Of a stretch of 53,348 bases of DNA, positions 21,508 to 27,699 are shown in pieces (positions within the stretch are counted from its first letter, which is position 1; the number at the start of each line of letters is the position of its first letter). Under the pieces are notes generated by a model. It had not been told where the DNA came from and did no database searches. It saw nothing but the letters and a program-made list of their open reading frames with translations. The translations under genes were made by a program, and so were the position numbers. The stretch lies in the IMG/VR virus record IMGVR_UViG_3300027822_000478, positions 1 to 53,348 of that record; one strand, written 5' to 3'. The DNA is from a virus.

Positions 21508-21535
21508 TTGCATTTATTATTAATTACTATATAAT
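21508..21535 (+). promoter_or_regulatory. Rightward phage promoter in front of the tRNA
   Basis: AATAACTTGCATTTAT with TTGCAT at 21508-21513, 16-base spacer, perfect TATAAT at 21530-21535. The tRNA begins 12 bases after the -10 box, so the transcript starts within a few bases of the mature 5' end. Confidence 0.8.
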
Positions 21536-21547
21536 TAAAGTTATTAG

Positions 21548-21623
21548 ATTCCTATCGTCCAGTTGGTTAGGACATTAGACTTTCACTCTAAAAACACGGG
21601 TTCGAATCCCGTTAGGAATACCA
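21548..21623 (+). tRNA. tRNA-Glu (anticodon TTC)
   Basis: 76 bases with the CCA end encoded. Acceptor stem ATTCCTA with TAGGAAT, D stem GTCC/GGAC, anticodon stem TTAGA/TCTAA with loop CTTTCAC (anticodon at 21582-21584), T stem ACGGG/CCCGT around TTCGAAT. It starts with A-U rather than the usual G-C pair at position 1. It is transcribed from its own phage promoter and is followed by the next gene on the same transcript. Confidence 0.93.
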
Positions 21624-21655
21624 TAACTATTAAACGAGAGAAAACGGGCATAAAT

Positions 21656-22252
21656 ATGGGTACTAGAAATTTAACAATGGTAATGATTAATAATGAATAC
21701 AAAATTGCTCAATATGGGCAATGGGATGGCTACCCTTCTGGTCAAGGAGTAACTGTGCTTAACTTCTTGCGAGAGACTAACTTAGATAAATTCAAAGACA
21801 CTTTAGGCAATGTAAGTTTTATTACTGAAGATGAGTGGAGCGACATTATTGAGAATTACACAGATGGTGGTAGTGTTATATTAGGAAGTGAAAATGATAA
21901 ATATTGGAAGGAAAACTTAACGCATTTGGATAGAGATATTGGAGCAAAAGTGCTTGAAATGGTGCGGGACGGTGAGGCAACAAAACTTAATAATCGTATA
22001 GGATTTGCAGGAAATTCCCTATTTTGCGAATACGCTTACGTAATTGATTTTGATAAAGGAACTTTTGAGATTTACGGGGGGGTTAATGAGGAACCTATAA
22101 AAGAAGGCCGATTCATTTCTGGCGTAGACTACTTAGAAAAGATAGATGGTTACGAGCCAGTAAAGTTAATACAAGAATATAAGCTTGACGATTTACCTGA
22201 TAACGATGAGTTTTTAAGTGATCTTGAACCTAGAGAAGAATATGAAGTTTAA
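21656..22252 (+). CDS. Conserved phage/bacterial protein of unknown function
   Basis: 198 residues from the ATG at 21656. A longer frame starting at 21563 runs through the tRNA and is rejected; TTAAACGAG lies upstream of this start. The opening GTRNLTMVMINNEYKIAQYG followed by WDGYPSGQG is a distinctive conserved block seen in phages and some bacteria without a known role. The C-terminus is acidic. It follows the tRNA on the same transcript. Confidence 0.75.
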   Translation: MGTRNLTMVMINNEYKIAQYGQWDGYPSGQGVTVLNFLRETNLDKFKDTLGNVSFITEDEWSDIIENYTDGGSVILGSENDKYWKENLTHLDRDIGAKVLEMVRDGEATKLNNRIGFAGNSLFCEYAYVIDFDKGTFEIYGGVNEEPIKEGRFISGVDYLEKIDGYEPVKLIQEYKLDDLPDNDEFLSDLEPREEYEV

Positions 22253-22267
22253 AAACGAGGAAAAAAT

Positions 22268-22474
22268 ATGAACTTGCAAGCACACAAAGACTTATTAACC
22301 ACAATTAAAATAGCATTAGCACTTAATGACTTTTCATGTGCTGATGAGCTAGATAAACCTAAAAGAACAATAAAACCTATTAAATGGCAGTCATGGCATG
22401 AGTCAGCAAATCGGTTTAAACAAGCGTTAGATTTGTCAGAAAAAACCGCTTATGAATGTTGCTTGGTAGCGTAG
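22268..22474 (+). CDS. Hypothetical protein
   Basis: 68 residues preceded by AAAACGAGG (22252-22260) eight bases before the ATG. Helical and amphipathic with three Trp/Cys-containing segments (KWQSWHESANRFKQ). Not recognised. Confidence 0.6.
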   Translation: MNLQAHKDLLTTIKIALALNDFSCADELDKPKRTIKPIKWQSWHESANRFKQALDLSEKTAYECCLVA

Positions 22475-22476
22475 TT

Positions 22477-22791
22477 ATGGATGTTATTGCATGGGATCAT
22501 ACCTTTTCATCAGAGCGCCCAATAAAGGTTTTGACGGCAAATAAAAGGCTATGGATAGTGACTCATACCTTATGCAAGGCATTGTCGCTTAAAGATCCTG
22601 ATAAAGCTTTAAATGGCCTAAATCGAAACGAACATACTGTAATAAATTTACCGCATGAGGATGAGAAAGGAATAACAAATATTGATTTTCATTGTGTTTC
22701 AATTGAGGGCGCTTATTGTTTGATATTTCGTGCGGGGCTTGATATAAAGAGTCAGTTTTTGTTGTGGTTTAATCAAAAGATTTTAGTTTAA
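22477..22791 (+). CDS. Bro-N domain regulatory protein
   Basis: 104 residues from the ATG at 22477, two bases after the preceding stop (the frame extends upstream to 22456 but would overlap). RPIKVLTANKRLWIVTHTLC, then KALSLKDPDKALNGLNRNEH and a C-terminal VSIEGAYCLIFRAGLDIKSQ reproduce the Bro-N domain of phage and viral regulators. Only the N-terminal DNA-binding domain is present, ending with the usual FLLWFNQKIL segment, so it is a stand-alone Bro-N protein. Confidence 0.8.
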   Translation: MDVIAWDHTFSSERPIKVLTANKRLWIVTHTLCKALSLKDPDKALNGLNRNEHTVINLPHEDEKGITNIDFHCVSIEGAYCLIFRAGLDIKSQFLLWFNQKILV

Positions 22792-22898
22792 TGAGTGTTG
22801 AGAATTATGTTTTTGTGCTGTTTTTGGTTCCACTTGTTATCATTATAGGGTTATTAATTTATCTTTATATGGTACATAAAACGCATGATAAAAAATAA
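22791..22898 (+). CDS. Small single-pass membrane protein
   Basis: 35 residues with a single long hydrophobic helix (FVLFLVPLVIIIGLLIYLY) and a basic C-terminus. Its ATG overlaps the Bro-N stop (TAATG). Function unknown. Confidence 0.45.
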   Translation: MSVENYVFVLFLVPLVIIIGLLIYLYMVHKTHDKK

Positions 22899-22920
22899 AA
22901 AGTCATTGAAGGAATAATTA

Positions 22921-23067
22921 TGAGCATAGATGGTTTGTTGTTAATTGCTATATTATCTGGTGCTGTTGGCGGTGTTCTTGGTTTAGTTATTGGCGCTTAC
23001 ATGAAGAGTTTGATTAATTTCAAGAAAAATGAGTTTACCTGTAAATCAAAAAGAACATATTCATAGA
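22921..23067 (+). CDS. Small single-pass membrane protein
   Basis: 48 residues with a Gly-rich hydrophobic helix (LIAILSGAVGGVLGLVIGA) and a basic tail (KKNEFTCKSKRT). It overlaps the next gene by 39 bases, which argues for caution. Confidence 0.4.
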
Positions 23068-23562
23068 AAAAAAATGAAAGAATTAGAAAATTCAATGCGT
23101 TCATTAAATACAGGCGATGAATTAGAAACACGCCATTATTTTGGGCATGAATGTTATGCAAGATCTCTTTTTATTTCAAAAGGAACAACTTTGACAGGGA
23201 AAATATATCGTTACTCATGCATTAATTTCATAATGTTGGGTGATATAACGGTAGATACCGCAGAGGGAAAGAAAAGGATTAAAGCACCTGAAATATTAAT
23301 AAGTCCTCCAGGTGTTAAACGCGCAGGTTATGCCCATGAAGATACAATATGGGCCACTGTACATGCAACAGAACAGACTGATCCCAATTTGGTTGAAGAT
23401 GAAGTAATCGCAAAGGATTATATTGATTTTGATGAAGGTACAGCAATTACACATGATCCGGCAGGGTTAACACCTTGTGAGGAAGATGTATTTAGAACAT
23501 TAGTCTTAAAGAAATTCAAGGATCGTGATGATATTATTCGTATGTTAATTGAAGAAAAATAG
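23029..23562 (+). CDS. Cupin-like phage protein
   Basis: 177 residues. The middle (about 45-125) is beta-rich with GDITVDTAEGKKRIKAPEIL, then SPPGVKRAGYAHEDTIWATV, a cupin-like arrangement found in conserved phage proteins of unknown role. The N-terminus is basic and helical, the C-terminus charged. No clear metal-binding His cluster beyond His113 and His122. Confidence 0.6.
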   Translation: MSLPVNQKEHIHRKKMKELENSMRSLNTGDELETRHYFGHECYARSLFISKGTTLTGKIYRYSCINFIMLGDITVDTAEGKKRIKAPEILISPPGVKRAGYAHEDTIWATVHATEQTDPNLVEDEVIAKDYIDFDEGTAITHDPAGLTPCEEDVFRTLVLKKFKDRDDIIRMLIEEK

Positions 23563-23564
23563 AT

Positions 23565-23879
23565 ATGACACAAATAATAGCAATAGCAGCAACAACAAAT
23601 GAGCCATATAGCCCATTGACGTTATCTCAATTAAAGAGTCTTGCCGATTCATCTCCAGGTGCACTTGTTTTGGTTGAGTTTGATTCAGAAAGAGTTGTTG
23701 GCAGTATTGATGTTGGTGTGGTTACAACTAAAGGCTTAGAGGTGACTGGGAATATAAATGTCAACCCGATTGGTTTTTACTTAGTGCCAGGGTTTAGGCG
23801 GCCTGATTACAAGGTGTTATCTTATTCATTAACTAGAAGCCCAAAAGATAAAACATTAACGGGAATTAGGCAGATATGA
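23565..23879 (+). CDS. Hypothetical protein
   Basis: 104 residues, beta-rich, with ALVLVEFDSERVVGSIDVGV and NPIGFYLVPGFRRP. Resembles small phage structural or accessory proteins, but no family could be assigned. Overlaps the next gene by four bases. Confidence 0.5.
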   Translation: MTQIIAIAATTNEPYSPLTLSQLKSLADSSPGALVLVEFDSERVVGSIDVGVVTTKGLEVTGNINVNPIGFYLVPGFRRPDYKVLSYSLTRSPKDKTLTGIRQI

Positions 23880-24292
23880 AAAAAATAATTATGTTTTTTA
23901 TGTTTATTTCAATCGCACATGGCGCGGTGAAAGATACGCCAATTCAACGAACTGATATTGGTGATGTCACTGTTATTTCAGAAAAAGTTAGTGAAGATAA
24001 GTGGCGTGTTACTTTTACTAATCATAATTTAGATAAGGCGCGATGTGCTCAAGTTAAATGGAAATTAGAGGATTTTTACTGGCATCCAATATGCTCAGGT
24101 GTAAAAAATTCATCAGTTACTAAATATAAAGGTGTAAACCAAGATAAATTTTGGAAAACAGAAAAAATATGTGTACAAGGTAAAAGATACACATCGCCGA
24201 ATACAGTTAGTGTAATTGGGTATTTAAAAAAAATTAATGATGTAACACCAGTGGCACGTATTAGGTCAATTAGTGCGGGATTTTGTGAATAA
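23876..24292 (+). CDS. Secreted small protein
   Basis: 138 residues with a Sec signal peptide (MKKIIMFFMFISIAHGA) and a beta-rich mature part containing four cysteines, probably disulfide-bonded in the periplasm. DVTVISEKVSEDKWRVTFTN is typical of a small beta-sandwich. Not recognised. It is another exported product of this phage. Confidence 0.6.
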   Translation: MKKIIMFFMFISIAHGAVKDTPIQRTDIGDVTVISEKVSEDKWRVTFTNHNLDKARCAQVKWKLEDFYWHPICSGVKNSSVTKYKGVNQDKFWKTEKICVQGKRYTSPNTVSVIGYLKKINDVTPVARIRSISAGFCE

Positions 24293-24572
24293 TATAATAT
24301 CAAGAGTATTGAAGTTATTTAGTGTTCATAAGTCATCTTATAAGGGGCTTGTTGAGTGTAGCTCTATAGTAGAGTCTCACGGTTATATCGTTCATTTTTA
24401 TTCACCTAGTATTCACATTTGTCATCATGATGAAGAATTTAATGATGCTTGTGAAAGGTTGGCAAGTACGGGTCACGTTATAACCACTAAAGATGGCGTG
24501 CTTGTTGGGAATTTTTATCCAAGAGCAAGATTTAAAGGAAATAATCGCCCATTTTTGCGTGTTGTTAAATAA
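24285..24572 (+). CDS. Hypothetical protein
   Basis: 95 residues from the GTG at 24285 (a GTG at 24273 would add four codons). A His-rich segment, SPSIHICHHDEEFND, could bind metal. The N-terminus is weakly amphipathic. Not recognised. Confidence 0.5.
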   Translation: MNNIISRVLKLFSVHKSSYKGLVECSSIVESHGYIVHFYSPSIHICHHDEEFNDACERLASTGHVITTKDGVLVGNFYPRARFKGNNRPFLRVVK

Positions 24573-24620
24573 CTAAACTACATTATTTAATTAAAATTTA
24601 ATCTATGTTAAGATTTTAGG

Positions 24621-24938
24621 ATGATTCAAGGATACTTAATAACCATTACTTTTTTTTTACTTTCTTTTTGTATTATCTTAAGTGTTTTATATAAGAGGCG
24701 TAAGGAAGAGGTAGAGGTCTTTGAAGTAAAAGCACATCATTACAAAGCGGTTAGTGAATACATTGAACGGATTAATCGTGTCGTTAATGGCATGGATGGA
24801 CAAGAAGCTTCTGAAATACGCAAAACAATGTCAGATGAAGTAAAAGCCACTGTATTTTCAGGTTTAGATAAAAAGACAATTGCGATATTTAATATTTTGG
24901 CTGATGGCGGTATAAATCCATTTCAACCTATGGAATAA
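24621..24938 (+). CDS. Membrane-anchored hypothetical protein
   Basis: 105 residues: an N-terminal hydrophobic helix (LITITFFLLSFCIILSVLY), a basic stop-transfer RRKEE, then a helical cytoplasmic domain. A weak promoter-like pair lies in the 48-base gap upstream. Function unknown. Confidence 0.55.
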   Translation: MIQGYLITITFFLLSFCIILSVLYKRRKEEVEVFEVKAHHYKAVSEYIERINRVVNGMDGQEASEIRKTMSDEVKATVFSGLDKKTIAIFNILADGGINPFQPME

Positions 24939-24940
24939 TC

Positions 24941-25252
24941 ATGTTGAAAGAAACTAATTTATTAGTTCGTAAAGGTGTTGATGTTGAGACAAGAAATTTT
25001 ACTTACGAAATGTTTATAGTAAATCCTTTCCGATATGAATTAGTAAAAAAACAAAAACATAATGAAGATATAGACAAAGAGATAAAAGCGAATTTGATGG
25101 ATAATTGGAATCATTTAATTTATTCGGAAATTAGAGATAAATTAACAGCTTTGCGATCCAGGGTTATGCGAGAGACTGACGATGATCGATCAATAGGTGC
25201 TGAATTAGCTGATATTATAAATCTTTGTCAGATTCAACCTAATGACCGTTAA
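24941..25252 (+). CDS. Hypothetical protein
   Basis: 103 residues, helical and charged (IYSEIRDKLTALRSRVMRET). Not recognised. Its end overlaps the next small gene by 11 bases. Confidence 0.5.
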   Translation: MLKETNLLVRKGVDVETRNFTYEMFIVNPFRYELVKKQKHNEDIDKEIKANLMDNWNHLIYSEIRDKLTALRSRVMRETDDDRSIGAELADIINLCQIQPNDR

Positions 25253-25409
25253 GGAAAATATTCTTAAGGTGATGAATGATATTTTGATGGATAGTCAGTT
25301 TATTGCTATGCGAGCGAAAGTTAGTAATGAGCAAACACGCGTGGTTTTGCAGGAATTGTTAAAAGAGGGGTTTGTTAAGGAGATTAATGATCGATGGCGA
25401 AGAACCTAA
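25242..25409 (+). CDS. Small winged-helix-like protein
   Basis: 55 residues. ENILKVMNDILMDSQFIAMR, then KVSNEQTRVVLQELLKEGFV and DRWRRT follow the helix-helix-wing order of tiny winged-helix DNA-binding domains. It is the last gene before the terminator and could regulate the switch to the lysis/late genes; position is the only evidence for that. Confidence 0.55.
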   Translation: MTVKENILKVMNDILMDSQFIAMRAKVSNEQTRVVLQELLKEGFVKEINDRWRRT

Positions 25410-25449
25410 ATGAAAATAAACATTTATTATGTATAATAGAATTTAACTG

Positions 25450-25512
25450 CCCCCTTGCGAAGTTGAATTAATGGAACTTGGGGACAGAAAACCGCTTTCG
25501 GGCGGTTTTTTC
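25450..25512 (+). terminator. Structured 3' end and intrinsic terminator of the early operon
   Basis: A bulged hairpin (CCCC and AAGTT at 25450-25464 with AACTTGGGG at 25475-25483) is followed by a terminator: ACCGC (25491-25495) with GCGGT (25502-25506) and a run of six T. A TATAAT at 25432-25437 upstream raises the possibility of a short separate RNA, but its -35 region is poor. Confidence 0.8.
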
Positions 25513-25570
25513 AATTAAAGTTGTTGCTTCTATCACAATAAATAAATCCCTTCCTAGTAGTTAATAAAAA

Positions 25571-25606
25571 TCCACACTATCTTTAACTTTTAAGTTAAAA
25601 TAGTGG
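25571..25606 (+). promoter_or_regulatory. Hairpin covering the holin ribosome-binding site
   Basis: TTTAACTT (25582-25589) and AAGTTAAA (25592-25599) form a tight hairpin that extends through ACTAT (25576-25580) with ATAGT (25600-25604) across one bulged C. The weak Shine-Dalgarno GTGGA lies in the right arm, just before ATG 25608, so folding should limit translation of the first lysis gene. Confidence 0.55.
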
Positions 25607-25607
25607 A

Positions 25608-25892
25608 ATGATCAGTATGTTAGATACGTTTACTAAAGACGCAACTGGCAAGCCTTGTGCGGCTAAAACTTGGTTCTCTATTGCATCAGCTATCATCTTA
25701 TTTAAGTTTCTTGTTAGTGGCATGGCTTTATTTTCTTTTGACTTTGGTGATTTTGATTCTAGCGGTGCGTCAATGCTTATTGCCGCGTTTGGTGGGGTCT
25801 ATTGGGGCCGTACACGCACGAAATCAGTTTATGGTGATGTAGGGGTTATTCTTCAGGGTGAAGAGCATGATCCAGACCATACGCAGCGATGA
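25608..25892 (+). CDS. Putative holin with two possible starts
   Basis: 94 residues (91 from the second ATG at 25617; the protein starts MISMLD). Two membrane segments: about 22-42 (WFSIASAIILFKFLVSGMALF) and 52-67 (GASMLIAAFGGVYWG), with a charged C-terminus. The position at the head of the spanin and endolysin genes supports a holin. Two start codons three codons apart behind a hairpin resemble the lambda S dual-start arrangement, where the longer form delays lysis. The holin assignment is inferred from topology and neighbours; no family motif was recognised. Confidence 0.6.
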   Translation: MISMLDTFTKDATGKPCAAKTWFSIASAIILFKFLVSGMALFSFDFGDFDSSGASMLIAAFGGVYWGRTRTKSVYGDVGVILQGEEHDPDHTQR

Positions 25893-26152
25893 TGCAATTT
25901 TATTTTATTGCTGGTATTGGCGCTTTAATTTTAGGATTATGGGCAACAATAACTATTCTTAGATCAAGAAAACAAAAAGCAGAATTTGAAAGAGACATAG
26001 CCAAAACGTTAGTTAGAGAATCAAAAAAAGTCATTAAGCACGAGAAGGAAATTCAAGCAAAAATTAAATCACGGTCAGTCGATGTAAAAAACCGAATAAA
26101 GGAAAAAATGGAAGATGTTGAAAATAATAATTTTGACAGTTTCTACGATTAG
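25889..26152 (+). CDS. Putative inner-membrane spanin (Rz-like)
   Basis: 87 residues: an N-terminal membrane anchor (FYFIAGIGALILGLWATITIL) followed by a long charged helix likely to form a coiled coil, as in Rz-type i-spanins. It overlaps the holin gene by four bases, and the lipoprotein gene begins inside its 3' end in another frame, the hallmark of Rz/Rz1 pairs. Spanins fuse the two membranes in the last step of lysis of Gram-negative cells. An alternative is a simple lysis accessory protein. Confidence 0.65.
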   Translation: MMQFYFIAGIGALILGLWATITILRSRKQKAEFERDIAKTLVRESKKVIKHEKEIQAKIKSRSVDVKNRIKEKMEDVENNNFDSFYD

Positions 26153-26402
26153 CTTAATTGGTTGTACAAAAGCTAATCAGCCAGTTCTTGTGGCGCACCC
26201 TGATTTAGTTATCCCCGTTAAACCCGAATTACCTAAATATAACCGTGAAATGATAAATTGTGGCAGGGATTTGTTTGTCTTGGATTTATGCCGCCGTATA
26301 TTGTTACGAGAAACGGTGTTAAGTGACCATATAGAAACTTTGGAAGAGTTAATTGATGATCATAATTTGTTATTAAGCGAAGAACCTGAAAGCGGAAATT
26401 GA
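26115..26402 (+). CDS. Putative outer-membrane spanin lipoprotein (Rz1-like)
   Basis: 95 residues. LTVSTISLIGC is a good lipobox with Cys17 as the lipidated residue; a Pro-rich linker (VAHPDLVIPVKPELPKY) follows, then a helical region with two cysteines. It is embedded partly in the upstream gene (26115-26152). Its size is larger than classical Rz1 but within the o-spanin range. Confidence 0.65.
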   Translation: MLKIIILTVSTISLIGCTKANQPVLVAHPDLVIPVKPELPKYNREMINCGRDLFVLDLCRRILLRETVLSDHIETLEELIDDHNLLLSEEPESGN

Positions 26403-26579
26403 CTATTTTTTATGCAATTTTCTTGCGCACGTGTTATTTTATCTAAATTCAAGTTTGTTTCGTCTATTTTATTGTTTAATAAGGCCAATGTTAAATCAAA
26501 TTTTATTAGCGCTTTTATAAATGGAATAGATTGATTTGCCATAAGTCTTATTATAACAAAAAAACACTATGGATTGATT

Positions 26580-26798
26580 ATGGATTGGAAAAAATGCCAA
26601 GAAACACAACCAGAAGAGGGTGAACCCGTTATTGTGTATAGGCCACAGACGCTTTATTCTGGTTGTTATGAGAAACCATTAGCAATTGCTATTTATACAG
26701 GTAAAGATTATACATGCCACCATCAACCGACTGAATTTTTAGAATTTCCATTGCCTGATGATTGGTCAATCCGGCATTATAAATATCAAAAATATTAA
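26580..26798 (+). CDS. DUF551-like small protein
   Basis: 72 residues from ATG 26580. MDWKKCQETQPEEGEPVIVY recalls DUF551 phage proteins (W-x-x-C...P..GE.V.VY) of unknown role. A TTG six bases upstream is an unlikely start. It lies between spanin-like and endolysin genes, separated from the former by a 177-base gap where I see no convincing gene. Confidence 0.6.
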   Translation: MDWKKCQETQPEEGEPVIVYRPQTLYSGCYEKPLAIAIYTGKDYTCHHQPTEFLEFPLPDDWSIRHYKYQKY

Positions 26799-26799
26799 T

Positions 26800-26949
26800 A
26801 TGGATAATTTATTTGAAAGATCGTTTGAATTATTATCTGAATGTATTGAGTCTATTGATGGCGAGCTTTCAGAGCAAGAGCAAGTTTATCGAAAAATGGT
26901 CGTTCAACTTTGCAGTGAAATAGGTGAGTTTTATGAGCCAACCGAGTAA
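26800..26949 (+). CDS. Small acidic hypothetical protein
   Basis: 49 residues from ATG 26800, acidic and helical (FELLSECIESIDGELSEQEQ). Not recognised. Overlaps the endolysin start by 17 bases; a longer frame from 26758 would overlap the previous gene. Confidence 0.45.
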   Translation: MDNLFERSFELLSECIESIDGELSEQEQVYRKMVVQLCSEIGEFYEPTE

Positions 26950-27343
26950 TTTATATTTTCAAATCTCCGATTTTATTATTAATCCAAACGAAAGGGTTAG
27001 CCTGGAAGTTATTAATAAAATATTGATTCATCTTTGGATAATAAATGGTGTTCGTGAAGAAGGTGGCTTCCCAATTATTGTTTCTAAAAATTCTGGTTAT
27101 CGATCAATTGAGCATGAGAAAAGACATAAGCGGTCAGGTTTAAGTGAGCATTGTTTTATTGGTGGCGGTGCAGCAGATTATACTTGCCAGAAAAAATATA
27201 TTAAAAGGTTGGTGGAATTATTAAGAAAGTCAACCTATAAGCGTGTATGTTATTATCCAAAAAAGAATTTCATTCATGCGGATTTAAAAGGTTATGAAAA
27301 ACAGTTTTTTATTTGCACAGGTAGAAGATGGAAGCGGCAATAA
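26933..27343 (+). CDS. Endolysin, peptidase M15 family
   Basis: 136 residues from ATG 26933 (GTG 26924 is an alternative). The zinc peptidase motifs of the M15/D-Ala-D-Ala carboxypeptidase fold are in order: NSGYRS (53-58), SEHCFIGGGAADY with His73 and Asp82, and NFIHADL with His115 and Asp117. Such enzymes cut the peptide cross-bridges of peptidoglycan. It has no signal peptide, so release depends on the holin. The position after holin and spanins completes a lysis cassette. Confidence 0.85.
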   Translation: MSQPSNLYFQISDFIINPNERVSLEVINKILIHLWIINGVREEGGFPIIVSKNSGYRSIEHEKRHKRSGLSEHCFIGGGAADYTCQKKYIKRLVELLRKSTYKRVCYYPKKNFIHADLKGYEKQFFICTGRRWKRQ

Positions 27344-27346
27344 ATC

Positions 27347-27375
27347 TTGTAAAAACTTATATTGAAAGCTAGAAT
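27347..27375 (+). promoter_or_regulatory. Possible late promoter
   Basis: TTGTAA (27347-27352), 17-base spacer, TAGAAT (27370-27375), ahead of the late genes. It lacks the ATAACTTGCAT block of the early family. AT-rich DNA makes chance matches common. Confidence 0.35.
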
Positions 27376-27405
27376 CAGTGATATAAATTAAATAATGGAT
27401 ATTTT

Positions 27406-27699
27406 ATGATTATAGAACGTGGTGGAGCAAAATTTTGGGCACCGGATGACTCTGCAAAAATAGTTAATGATAAGTGGGAAGTTAACCCAAAAGAATTAAT
27501 ACCCTATGATTTGTGGTTAAAACAACAAGATATAAAAGAAAAAGAAACAAAAAGGAAGGAATTACAAAAACAACTTGATGAGCTTGAATTTGCTGATGTT
27601 AATATAAAAAACGAATTACTTGATACTGCTGTTGAGCAATATAATGAACAAATAATAGCAGAGCAAGTAAGTATTCAAAATAAAATAGATAGTATTTAA
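27406..27699 (+). CDS. Small coiled-coil protein at start of the tail-fibre genes
   Basis: 97 residues. The C-terminal two thirds is a charged helix (DIKEKETKRKELQKQLDELE). Short proteins of this form, opening with RGGAKFWAPDDS, are found beside phage fibre genes as possible chaperones or structural parts. The final A of its stop overlaps the next ATG. Confidence 0.55.
   Translation: MIIERGGAKFWAPDDSAKIVNDKWEVNPKELIPYDLWLKQQDIKEKETKRKELQKQLDELEFADVNIKNELLDTAVEQYNEQIIAEQVSIQNKIDSI

Noticed and set aside
21548-21623. tRNA as a prophage attachment site
   Set aside because: The tRNA is complete, sits inside a phage operon behind a phage promoter, and no integrase is present.
21563-21655. N-terminal extension of the 21656 gene
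   Set aside because: It is read from the tRNA sequence itself; the conserved MGTRNLT start and the AAACGAG motif lie downstream.
26360-26542. 60-codon minus-strand frame in the gap after the o-spanin-like gene
   Set aside because: No ribosome-binding site, opposite to all neighbours and overlaps the end of the spanin gene; nothing in the protein is recognisable.
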